A DNA stretch of 5,693 nt from an uncultured Aliterella sp. (GCA_905479905.1 CAJQOK010000455.1:1-5693), one strand, 5' to 3'; counted from the first letter of the stretch, positions 1 to 5,693 are shown. Translations and numbers: made by a program. The notes: generated from the letters alone by a model not told the origin.

Positions 1-1
1 G

Positions 2-1735
2 GGAGCAGAACGAATCCAGGGCTACAAATCAGCCGAAATTTTAGGAAAATCTTACTCTTGTTTTTATACAGCAGAAGATAGAGCGATCGGCAAGCCAGAA
101 TACTTTTTGCACTTAGCTCAAGTAAACGGTCAAATCGAAGATCACGGCTGGCGGGTGTGTAAAGATGGTTCGCGGATTTGGACGGATGTCCTAATTACCG
201 CTTTAAAAGACCAAAACGGGCAACTGAGAGGCTTCTCTAAAGTGGTACGCAATACCACAGAAGCTAGGCACAGTCAGCAAGCTTTGCAAGAAAGCGAACA
301 GCGTTTGCAAGCAATATTAGACAACTCTACAGCTTTGATTTATGTTAAAGACCTCGAAGGTAGATATCTGACAATCAATGCTTGGTTTGGAATTCTTTTT
401 AATGTTGATAGAGAAGTTATTAAAGGTAAAACTGATTACGATCTCTTTGCTAAAGAAATAGCTGATAGCGTACGGGCGAACGATTTAAAAGTTATAGAAA
501 CTAAAAGCCCTATGGACTGGGAAGAAGTGGCTCCTCATCATGACGGATTGCATACTTATATTTCGATCAAGTTTCCCCTATTTGACGCAGTAGGAGAAAT
601 TTATGCAGTTTGTGGCATTTCTACCGACATTAGCGATCGCAAACGGGCAGAAAATGCCCTAAATTCAAGTTTATCTACAAATAAAGCTTTGCTTGACGCT
701 ATTCCTGATGCTATGTTTCGGATTAGTTTTGAAGGGATTTTTGTCAATTTTAAAGCGGTAAAAAATAATCTTTTACCTCTACCTACTCAAGAATTTTTGG
801 GCAAAAGTTTGTACGAGGTATTTCCTGAAGAAGTAGCTAATCCGATGATGTATTGCCTACAGTTGGCTTTAATTACCAAAAATATGCAAGTTTTTGAGTA
901 CCAGTTGCGATTAGATAACAATTTATTAGACTACGAAGCGCGAATTGCTGTTAGTGCAGAAAATGAAGTCATGGCTATTATTCGTGACATTACCGAGCGT
1001 AAGCAAGTAGAAACAGAGATTCGCAACGCTTTAGAAAAGGAAAAAGAACTAGGCGAACTCAAATCTCGGTTTGTAACTATGGCATCTCATGAGTTTCGTA
1101 CTCCCTTGGCAACAATTTTATCTTCTAGCGAGTTGCTGGAATATTACAGTCATAAATGGACTGAGGAAAAGAAACTTAAGCACCAGCAACGGATTCAATC
1201 TAGCGTAAAACATATGACTAATCTGCTGGATGACGTGCTACTAATTGGTAAAGCTGAAGCTGGAAAATTAGAATTTCAACCAAAACTGCTAGATATTAGC
1301 CAGTTTTGTCGCGACTTGGTAGAAGAAGTGCAAGTTACAACCCAATCTCATACTATTAACTTTTATCCTCAAGACCAGTTAGACAACTTTAACGGGCTGA
1401 TAGATGAAAAATTACTCCGACACATCATAACTAATTTGCTGACAAATGCGGTGAAGTATTCGCCCCAAGGGAAAGAGGTAGATTTTAAATTAAAATGCGA
1501 TCGCAATTTAGCAACTTTTTCGATTCAAGACAGGGGGATTGGTATTTCGGTAGAAGATCAACAACAGTTGTTTGAGTCTTTTCATCGCGGTAAGAATGTG
1601 AGTAATATTCCTGGTACGGGACTAGGGCTTGCGATCGTTAAAAAGTCTGTGGATTTACACAGAGGCACAATTATTATAGAGAGCCAATTAGAAGTTGGCA
1701 CAACATTTACCGTTACACTACCATTGAACCAATAA
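2..1735 (+). CDS. Multi-PAS sensor histidine kinase, 5' partial
   Basis: This is the C-terminal 577 residues of a sensor histidine kinase; the frame is open to the left edge, so the true start is outside the window. Visible order: the C-terminal part of a PAS/PAC domain (about residues 1-88, with GYKSAEILGKS and the closing strand to VVRNTTEA), a second PAS (about 101-213, ending TDISDRKRAE), a third PAS (about 225-335, ending RDITERKQ), a short coiled linker, a HisKA dimerisation domain (about 352-418) and a HATPase_c domain (about 466-577). The H-box MASHEFRTPL places the phospho-acceptor at His363. N-box Asn482, the G1 box DRGIGI (510-515) and the G2 box GTGLGL (538-543) are all present, so autokinase activity is expected. 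The PAS ligand cannot be read from the sequence. No membrane segment is visible, but the N terminus is missing. No receiver is fused; the regulator begins 10 bases downstream and is probably its partner in one operon. The TTG at 107 lies inside the first PAS and is not the start. Confidence 0.95.
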   Translation, partial: GAERIQGYKSAEILGKSYSCFYTAEDRAIGKPEYFLHLAQVNGQIEDHGWRVCKDGSRIWTDVLITALKDQNGQLRGFSKVVRNTTEARHSQQALQESEQRLQAILDNSTALIYVKDLEGRYLTINAWFGILFNVDREVIKGKTDYDLFAKEIADSVRANDLKVIETKSPMDWEEVAPHHDGLHTYISIKFPLFDAVGEIYAVCGISTDISDRKRAENALNSSLSTNKALLDAIPDAMFRISFEGIFVNFKAVKNNLLPLPTQEFLGKSLYEVFPEEVANPMMYCLQLALITKNMQVFEYQLRLDNNLLDYEARIAVSAENEVMAIIRDITERKQVETEIRNALEKEKELGELKSRFVTMASHEFRTPLATILSSSELLEYYSHKWTEEKKLKHQQRIQSSVKHMTNLLDDVLLIGKAEAGKLEFQPKLLDISQFCRDLVEEVQVTTQSHTINFYPQDQLDNFNGLIDEKLLRHIITNLLTNAVKYSPQGKEVDFKLKCDRNLATFSIQDRGIGISVEDQQQLFESFHRGKNVSNIPGTGLGLAIVKKSVDLHRGTIIIESQLEVGTTFTVTLPLNQ

Positions 1736-1745
1736 ATATAAAAAA

Positions 1746-2455
1746 ATGAAGAAAATTTTAGTAATAGAAGATGAACCCGCCGTAAGAGCAAATATTTATA
1801 ATTGCTTGAAGCGGAAGATTTTGAGGCGGTGGGGGCTGAAAACGGTTTTATGGGTGCAATGTGGGCGCAAGAAAATCTGCCAGATTTGATTATCTGCGAT
1901 GTCATGATGCCAGAAGTTGATGGCTATGAAGTTTTGAGCGCTTTACGTCAAGTACCAGAAACGGCCGCAATTCCGTTTATTTTTCTAACAGCAATGGTAG
2001 ATAAAGCCGATATCCGTCAAGGGATGGATTTAGGAGCGGATGATTATTTGACTAAGCCTTTTACAAGAGCAGAATTGTTAGGCGCTATGGCTTCGAGGTT
2101 TAACAAACAAGAAGTTGTAATGAAGCATTATCAAACCGAACGCGATCGCGCGGAAAGTTTACAAAAAAAAGTAATTGAACTTCAGCAATACGTTGAAAAT
2201 CAAGATGAGGTGCTTCAGCAACTACAGCAAGAACTGCGTAATAGCGTACCAAAAATTACGATGGCAATCGGGTTTCTCAAGAGTATACAATCAGGAGTTA
2301 GGCGCGATCGCTGTATAGAAATTTTGCAACAATCTTGCCAATCGGAAATTGATTTACTCAATCAACCTAATTTGCAAAGGTTTCTAACTCCTGAAGACCT
2401 GGCGCTGCTGCATCAACTCAATTTGATTAGCGCTACCTCTGTTTCAACTACATAA
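1746..2455 (+). pseudogene. Response regulator with coiled-coil/DHp-like tail, frameshifted
   Basis: This is a CheY-like receiver followed by a non-DNA-binding tail, with its frame broken. ATG 1746 begins MKKILVIEDEPAVRANIY, the normal first strand and acidic pocket of a receiver. That frame then leaves homology and stops at TGA 1887-1889 (47 residues). The rest of the receiver and tail continue one frame over and are open to TAA 2453-2455. That frame is closed by TAA at 1799-1801, so it has no upstream start. Restoring one base between about 1800 and 1808 gives a continuous 236-residue protein. In that protein Asp52 is the phospho-acceptor (CDVMMPEVDG), Thr82 and Lys104 (LTKPF) are the switch residues, and residues about 120-160 look like a coiled coil. 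A segment around 160-180 resembles a HisKA helix but has Gln where His should be. The gene follows the kinase by 10 bases with no clear Shine-Dalgarno. The break may be a real mutation or a sequencing error; the downstream frame shows no other damage. A TTG start at 1802 would lack the acidic pocket and could not make a working receiver. Confidence 0.85.
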
Positions 2456-2514
2456 TAGCTAACTTTTATTTAATCAATGTTTAAAATGATCTGTATCCAA
2501 AAACAGCATTACGC

Positions 2515-2544
2515 AGCCCCATAGCAATCTAGTCTGGGGCTTTT
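2515..2544 (+). terminator. Probable rho-independent terminator of the kinase-regulator operon
   Basis: AGCCCCA (2515-2521) pairs perfectly with TGGGGCT (2535-2541) around a 13-base loop, and the 3' arm runs into TTTT (2541-2544). It lies 60 bases after the regulator's stop, between two convergent genes, so it suits the plus-strand operon. The T-run is short, so efficiency may be modest. On the minus strand the same hairpin lies 18 bases beyond the hisG stop, but the next T-run there comes only after 11 more bases. It is therefore a poorer terminator for hisG, though it could still serve both directions. Confidence 0.6.
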
Positions 2545-2558
2545 GCATTTTGTAGTTT

Positions 2559-3203
2559 TTAAACTTTAGCAAGCATCTGTTCTCTCACTTGATCTACTAA
2601 CTGATGCAAGTTACCTATATTAAGTCGATAGCTTAAAGGATGAGCAATTAGCCGCGCTGTACTGGTAAATAACGTTTCAATTTCGATTAAGCCATTTTCT
2701 TGTAAAGTCCGCCCTGTAGAGACTAAATCAACAATCGCTTCTGACATTCCAGTAATTGGCCCTAACTCTACAGAACCATAAAGCATCACAATCTCTATAG
2801 GCAAATCTAGGCTATCAAAGTAGTCTTTGGCGCAGTGGACGTACTTAGACGCAACCCTACCATGAGGAGGCAATTCTAGAGCCGAGCGGTACAAGCTAGA
2901 TTGTTTTACCGCCACCGACAACCGACAAAGCCCAAACTGTAAATCGATTAAATTAGCAACTTGGGGCTGTTTTTCTTGCAATACATCATAACCAACAATA
3001 CCTAGTTGCGCTTGACCATATTCTACATATACCGGAACATCTTGCGCCCTGACGAGTAATGCTTTGGCGCTTCGAGTGGGATCGCAAATTTGCAATTGTC
3101 TATTATTTGAATCGAGAAAAGCACTAAAATCTAGTCCCACTGATTGTAATAAACGGATGCTATCTTTTAAGAGTGAGCCTTTGGGCAATGCGACAGTAAG
3201 CAT
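2559..3203 (-). CDS. hisG: ATP phosphoribosyltransferase, short form (HisG)
   Basis: HisG catalyses the first committed step of histidine biosynthesis: ATP plus PRPP gives N1-(5-phosphoribosyl)-ATP and pyrophosphate, in the cytoplasm. The 214-residue product starts [12 protein letters not shown], the typical N terminus. It carries the family signature around the PRPP-binding loop: E146[10 protein letters not shown], then [10 protein letters not shown] at 158-167. Its length is that of the short HisG class, which lacks the C-terminal ACT-like regulatory domain. In that class the active enzyme is a complex with HisZ, a HisRS-like regulatory subunit that gives histidine feedback control; hisZ is not in this window. 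The start ATG (3201-3203 complement) fits the family N terminus, although no Shine-Dalgarno is evident upstream. The gene stands alone, away from other his genes, as is usual in cyanobacteria. It is convergent with the regulator on its left and divergent from the RppA-like gene on its right. It appears intact. Confidence 0.96.
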   Translation of the reverse strand: MLTVALPKGSLLKDSIRLLQSVGLDFSAFLDSNNRQLQICDPTRSAKALLVRAQDVPVYVEYGQAQLGIVGYDVLQEKQPQVANLIDLQFGLCRLSVAVKQSSLYRSALELPPHGRVASKYVHCAKDYFDSLDLPIEIVMLYGSVELGPITGMSEAIVDLVSTGRTLQENGLIEIETLFTSTARLIAHPLSYRLNIGNLHQLVDQVREQMLAKV

Positions 3204-3266
3204 AATTAAGAATTAATATATTGAAGCTTCGGGCATAATAATAGCCCAAATGCGATCGCCTAGGAA
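3204..3266. promoter_or_regulatory. Divergent intergenic region between hisG and the rppA-like gene
   Basis: These 63 bases must hold the 5' signals of both divergent genes unless promoters lie inside the coding regions. The hisG side is very AT-rich and has a direct repeat AATTAA-G-AATTAA (3204-3216), followed by the 8-base palindrome AATATATT (3215-3222). GAAGCTTC (3223-3230) is another palindrome. GGGC (3231-3234) and GCCC (3244-3247) form a weak 4-bp inverted repeat around ATAATAATA. A HIP1 site lies at 3252-3259. I could not pair a good -35 box with a good -10 box at 16-18 base spacing on either strand, so no promoter is assigned. AGG (3262-3264) is the only Shine-Dalgarno-like sequence before the ATG at 3267 and is unusually close to it. 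Confidence 0.4.
3252..3259. repeat. HIP1 palindrome GCGATCGC (intergenic)
   Basis: This is an exact HIP1 octamer, 7 bases upstream of the rppA-like start codon. HIP1 is a highly abundant palindrome in many cyanobacterial genomes. Nine other exact copies in the window begin at 633, 1497, 2142, 2304, 3636, 4154, 4555, 4888 and 5439; most lie inside genes. The copies support a cyanobacterial origin and are not evidence of an operator. Confidence 0.9.
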
Positions 3267-3956
3267 ATGCAAATACTGCTAGTTGATGATGAAGTTGAAT
3301 TAACAGATCCTCTTAGTCGAGTGCTAAAGCGCGAAGGTTACAATGTTGATGTAGCTTATGATGGTGCAGTCGGGAGCGACCTTGCAGCTAAAACTCGGTA
3401 CGATTTGCTGATTTTAGATTGGATGCTACCTCACAAAACCGGATTAGAGATTTGCCAGCAAGTACGCCGCGCAGGACAAGCTACCCCAGTGTTGTTTCTT
3501 ACAGCCAAAGATACGATAGATGATCGCGTGCAAGGATTGGACGCAGGGGCAGACGATTATTTAATTAAGCCTTTTGAACTAAGAGAATTATTAGCAAGAG
3601 TAAGAGCATTATTGCGTCGTTCGGCATCTGACAGCGCGATCGCCCATTCTCAACGGCTAAAGGTGGCAGATTTGGAGGTAGACTGTGAAAACCAGCTAGG
3701 CTATCGTTCAGGGCGCAGCATTGAGCTATCAGAGAAAGAAACGCAATTACTAGCATATTTGATTGAAAATAGCGGTCAATTGCTCACTCACGCTCAGATT
3801 TATCAACATTTATGGTCTGAGGAGGGCGAACAACCCAGTAGTAATGTGTTAGCTGCTTTAATTCGTTTACTGCGCCGCAAAATTGAAGTGTCGGGGGAAA
3901 CTCAATTAATTCATACGGTGTATGGTAAAGGCTATCGATTTGGCGAGAATAGTTAG
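3267..3956 (+). CDS. rppA: OmpR/PhoB-family response regulator, RppA-like
   Basis: This is a 229-residue two-component transcription factor. Residues 1-120 form a receiver: MQILLVDDE gives the acidic pocket (Asp7, Asp8), Asp51 in LILDWMLP is the phospho-acceptor, and Thr79 and Lys101 (LIKPFELRELLARVRALLRR) are the switch residues. A linker of about ten residues leads to a winged-helix DNA-binding domain (about 131-225). Its recognition helix is near 191-207 (SSNVLAALIRLLRRKIE), and the wing ends HTVYGKGYRF. The N-terminal run ELTDPLSRVLKREGY and the DWMLP box match from memory the cyanobacterial RppA/NrsR group. In Synechocystis that group is linked to redox control of photosynthesis genes and to nickel response. 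The family call is firm; the symbol and target genes are inferred. ATG 3267 is the only start that keeps the first beta strand; AGG sits only two bases before it. The usual kinase partner, RppB, does not follow: the next gene is an unrelated acetyltransferase on the other strand, whose stop is one base away. No terminator is visible between them. Confidence 0.93.
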   Translation: MQILLVDDEVELTDPLSRVLKREGYNVDVAYDGAVGSDLAAKTRYDLLILDWMLPHKTGLEICQQVRRAGQATPVLFLTAKDTIDDRVQGLDAGADDYLIKPFELRELLARVRALLRRSASDSAIAHSQRLKVADLEVDCENQLGYRSGRSIELSEKETQLLAYLIENSGQLLTHAQIYQHLWSEEGEQPSSNVLAALIRLLRRKIEVSGETQLIHTVYGKGYRFGENS

Positions 3957-3957
3957 A

Positions 3958-4491
3958 TTAATTGTCATTGAAAATTTTATCAATTCTGTACTCAAGCATA
4001 TGTAAAATATTTCCGCTCATGTTGATCTTTTCAAATTCTTTAAAAACCTTTCCTCCCAATGCTTCAGGAATTTTTTTACTAGCTATGTTTGTATCTACAG
4101 GATAGCGGCAATACTCATAACTTAAATTAATATCTGCCCAATATTTGAGAGCAGCGATCGCTTCTAAGCCATATTTATTCCCATGTGCTGTTTTCTTGAG
4201 CCAAATTCCTAATTCTGGGTTTGTTTTATCAATCTCATGAATACCTGCACACCCCAAAAATTCTTGAGACTCTTGCTTTACAATTGTTACTACTAATTCT
4301 TGATTGTTTTTGATTCTGGCAATTGTTTCATTAATAAAAGTTTCTGTCTCTGATACTTTTTTAGCAGGACACGGGTACATATAAGTAGTAACTTCTTCCG
4401 TAAATTCTTTAAAAATTTCCTCCTTGTACTTCATTGAAGTTGCTTGCAATAGAAGCCGATTTGTCGATATGGAGGTATTCAATAAATTCAT
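3958..4491 (-). CDS. GNAT family N-acetyltransferase (RimJ/RimL-like)
   Basis: This 177-residue protein has the layout of a RimJ/RimL-type GNAT enzyme, which moves an acetyl group from acetyl-CoA to an amine; the substrate cannot be predicted. The first strand ISTNRLLLQAT (8-18) is the usual start of this group. The core strand and acetyl-CoA loop fall at ELGIWLKKTAHGNKYGLEA (93-111). HGNKYG stands where the family normally has a Gly-rich loop such as WGKGYA, so the pyrophosphate-binding loop is somewhat degenerate. The late helix DTNIASKKIPEALGG (133-147) fits the family's usual Asn-x-x-Ser motif. Start ATG is at 4489-4491 complement, with no clear Shine-Dalgarno; a later Met20 would cut off the first strand. 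GC is about 33% by hand count, against about 41% in hisG, which hints at a different history. One HIP1 site (4154) lies inside it, so it has probably been in a HIP1-bearing genome for some time. It is convergent with the RppA-like gene, with a one-base gap. Confidence 0.85.
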   Translation of the reverse strand: MNLLNTSISTNRLLLQATSMKYKEEIFKEFTEEVTTYMYPCPAKKVSETETFINETIARIKNNQELVVTIVKQESQEFLGCAGIHEIDKTNPELGIWLKKTAHGNKYGLEAIAALKYWADINLSYEYCRYPVDTNIASKKIPEALGGKVFKEFEKINMSGNILHMLEYRIDKIFNDN

Positions 4492-4503
4492 AAAATAAAT
4501 TAG

Positions 4504-4719
4504 TTAAATGTTTTGCATTTTATCTCGCAATTTTTGGGCTTGCGTGTAGAAAGTGCGATCGCAGCTAATCCCAATTTGCAAAAGTCAAATGTAGACGGTA
4601 GCAGACACAATTATTGGGTAGATCGCCTGGCTGGATACAGCAAGCAAGAGCAAACAGATTTAATTTAATTTTTCCTTTCACTAGACGATGAGCCAGAAGT
4701 TTTAAGTAATGCAGATTAG
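4504..4719 (+). pseudogene. Possible decayed small ORF in the spacer
   Basis: One plus-strand frame is open from 4504 to TAA 4666-4668, then again in the same frame to TAG 4717-4719. The translation around the internal stop reads like a small soluble helical protein: NYWVDRLAGYSKQEQTDLI, stop, then FFLSLDDEPEVLSNAD. There is no ATG and no Shine-Dalgarno-like sequence at its head; TTG 4513 would be the earliest alternative start. I do not recognise a family. If real, it is a relic with one nonsense mutation and a lost start. A chance open frame of this size is quite possible, so confidence is low. Confidence 0.2.
4555..4562. repeat. HIP1 palindrome GCGATCGC (intergenic)
   Basis: This is an exact HIP1 octamer in the non-coding spacer upstream of the acetyltransferase gene. 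It shows that the spacer shares the genome-wide HIP1 signature and is not recent foreign DNA from a HIP1-free host. Confidence 0.9.
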
Positions 4720-4876
4720 ACTTTTGTTTACCTACCGTAAGTAACCGCTCGGACTCAACGAAGATACTTTATGTATAGGCGTGTATAACAAGATCATTAT
4801 GCAGTTGTCTAGTTGGATGAGACGGCTCCTCAACAAGCTCAAAACTAAACTTCATTAGACCAAGCTATACTACCTG

Positions 4877-5693
4877 TTAAGTTTGCAGCGATCGCACAAA
4901 TCGCTGTAACTGGCGACTTTCTAACTCCAACACCCTACGGGCAAAATCAGGATCGCGATCGAGTAAGTTGTCGAAGCTATCAACTGAGATGGTCAGAATG
5001 CGCGTATTTTGGCTATCTGCGATAATGGTATTTTCTGAGGTACTGTGCGCTAAAACCTCAAGCTCATCTAGTGTTTGTCCAGGACGAAGGTATTTAACTT
5101 GAATCCCTGTCTCAGTTTGATAGTTAATCTTAGCATTGCCTTCAATTAACAGCAACAATTCGCGACAAGTATCGCCTGCTTCTGTAATCGTCTCACCACT
5201 AGAATAATTTTTCACTTCAGCTAGATTAGCAAGCGCTATTAACGTTTCACTCTGCACGCGGTGGAAGAAATCACTATTAAATAAATAAACTAATTTTTCT
5301 AAAGTCGGAAATGCTGTTAGGGGTGGGTGTGGAGTTGACAATGGCAGCAGCAATTGGGTAGTTTCCTGCACCAAAAGGTGTGGTGACTCATAATGTATAT
5401 TTTGGGCGATCTCCTGAGCGCGTTCGGAGTCCAGCCATGCGATCGCGTAAATTGCAGCCGATTGAATCAGGGGGTTTTGCTCTTTTAAAAAGGTTTCTAA
5501 ACGATCTAGAATCTCTCTTTTGGAAAATTCCAAAGAACAACTAACGGGATCTCCTAACTGAGTTAGAGTTTGCATAACCTCAAGTGAGAGTCGATCGCGC
5601 CAATTTTCACGCTCTAAAATTTCCCTCAAAATCATTGACGAAGACTGTTGCAAAGACTGTGCTATTGTCAAAGCATTTGGCTCATTTTGCACA
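4877..5693 (-). CDS. HEAT-repeat protein with C-terminal Crp-like (cNMP-binding) domain, 5' partial
   Basis: These are the C-terminal 271 residues of a larger protein; the frame is open to the right edge. The GTG at 5690-5692 is only the first codon in view, not a supported start. Residues about 55-118 form paired helices of HEAT/ARM type (EILDRLETFLKEQNPLIQSAA, then AIYAIAWL and further repeats). A Pro-rich linker (120-130) leads to a cyclic-nucleotide-binding fold (about 138-250). Its landmarks are the early helix KLVYLFNSDFF, the strand YSSGETITEAGD, ELLLLIEGNAKI, and the cassette position GQTLDELEVLAHSTSENTII (205-224). A typical cassette has Gly-Glu-Leu followed by Arg-Ala; here the Glu is kept but the Arg position is Glu-Asn, so cyclic nucleotide binding is doubtful. 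The protein ends in a helix with FARRVLELESRQLQRF and has no helix-turn-helix. In cyanobacteria such HEAT plus cNMP tails can follow a membrane transporter of the ADP/ATP translocase type; that is inference, since no membrane segment is in view. The stop is TAA at 4877-4879 complement. Confidence 0.85.
   Translation of the reverse strand, partial: VQNEPNALTIAQSLQQSSSMILREILERENWRDRLSLEVMQTLTQLGDPVSCSLEFSKREILDRLETFLKEQNPLIQSAAIYAIAWLDSERAQEIAQNIHYESPHLLVQETTQLLLPLSTPHPPLTAFPTLEKLVYLFNSDFFHRVQSETLIALANLAEVKNYSSGETITEAGDTCRELLLLIEGNAKINYQTETGIQVKYLRPGQTLDELEVLAHSTSENTIIADSQNTRILTISVDSFDNLLDRDPDFARRVLELESRQLQRFVRSLQT

Larger units (their letters stand above)
4492..4876. other. 385-base spacer without a clear gene
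   Basis: This stretch separates two minus-strand genes. It should contain the 5' region of the acetyltransferase and the 3' region of the HEAT/Crp-like gene. I looked for tRNA features, long hairpins with T-runs, tandem repeats and terminal inverted repeats and saw none that is convincing. It has one exact HIP1 site at 4555-4562 and a possible decayed plus-strand frame at 4504-4719, listed separately. A weak TGAG/CTCA stem near 4817-4831 has no T-run on either strand. Minus-strand AT-rich sequence near 4515-4525 resembles a -10 box (TAAAAT) for the acetyltransferase, but no good -35 stands at the right distance. Confidence 0.6.

Noticed and set aside
107..109. TTG as the start of the histidine kinase
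   Set aside because: The same frame is open to the left edge, and the 35 residues before it (including GYKSAEILGKS) are clear PAS sequence, so the gene begins outside the window.
1802..1804. TTG as the true start of the response regulator
   Set aside because: It would drop the first beta strand and the acidic pocket of the receiver. Those are encoded just upstream from ATG 1746 in another frame, so a frameshift explains the data better.
1790..1810. Programmed -1 ribosomal frameshifting in the regulator
   Set aside because: TTATAAT and the neighbouring bases do not form a canonical X-XXY-YYZ slippery heptamer, and I see no strong downstream stem or internal Shine-Dalgarno. A mutation or sequencing error is simpler.
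1582..1905. Minus-strand open frame of 107 codons
   Set aside because: It lies opposite the kinase C terminus and the regulator, both with clear homology, and its translation looks like no known protein. It is a shadow frame.
3231..3247. GGGC/GCCC inverted repeat as an operator or terminator
   Set aside because: It has only four base pairs around a nine-base loop and no T-run. It is too weak to call separately and is noted only within the intergenic entry.
3565..3756. Minus-strand open frame of 63 codons with a hydrophobic end
   Set aside because: It is antisense to the well-conserved RppA-like gene. The leucine and isoleucine run is the reverse reading of its linker and helix codons.
4799..4858. 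Tiny plus-strand ORF MQLSSWMRRLLNKLKTKLH
   Set aside because: It looks like an amphipathic basic peptide, but it has only 19 codons, no Shine-Dalgarno and no supporting context. Chance is the likelier explanation.
4492..4876. tRNA or other structured RNA in the spacer
   Set aside because: No T-loop consensus (GGTTCRA) or acceptor pairing was found on either strand, and no long stem is visible.

Overview
The window is chromosomal DNA from a cyanobacterium. The main evidence is the palindrome GCGATCGC (HIP1), which occurs exactly ten times in 5.7 kb; chance would predict well under one. The protein families agree: a multi-PAS histidine kinase, a receiver protein with a coiled-coil tail, an RppA-like regulator, a short-form HisG, and a HEAT plus cyclic-nucleotide-binding-fold protein. 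Base composition is moderate (about 41% GC by hand count in hisG), which fits many filamentous or Chroococcidiopsis-like lineages. I cannot name the genus.

Layout, left to right. (1) 2-1735, plus strand: a PAS-PAS-PAS-HisKA-HATPase sensor kinase whose N terminus lies outside the window. (2) 1746-2455, plus strand: a response regulator 10 bases downstream of the kinase, evidently its co-transcribed partner. Its reading frame is broken near 1800-1808 by the equivalent of one missing base. (3) 2515-2544: a hairpin with a short T-run that can end this operon. (4) 2559-3203, minus strand: hisG, the first enzyme of histidine synthesis, convergent with the operon. (5) 3204-3266: a 63-base AT-rich divergent intergenic region. 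(6) 3267-3956, plus strand: an OmpR/PhoB-class regulator closely resembling RppA, with no kinase beside it. (7) 3958-4491, minus strand: an AT-rich GNAT acetyltransferase gene whose stop is one base from the rppA stop. (8) 4492-4876: a 385-base spacer with one HIP1 site and a possible decayed ORF. (9) 4877-5693, minus strand: the C-terminal part of a HEAT-repeat protein ending in a Crp-like sensor fold; its 5' end is outside the window.

The region is mostly signalling. The left operon would relay a PAS-sensed signal (ligand unknown) to a receiver protein that lacks a DNA-binding domain and carries a coiled coil and a DHp-like segment without the phospho-histidine. The right half has an apparently orphan DNA-binding regulator. 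hisG is housekeeping; its isolation from other his genes is usual in cyanobacteria. I see no CRISPR array, insertion sequence, rRNA or tRNA. No clearly new system is visible. The points most worth a second look are the frameshifted regulator, its degenerate DHp-like tail, the missing kinase next to the RppA-like gene, the AT-rich acetyltransferase and relic-bearing spacer, and the altered phosphate-binding cassette of the Crp-like domain.
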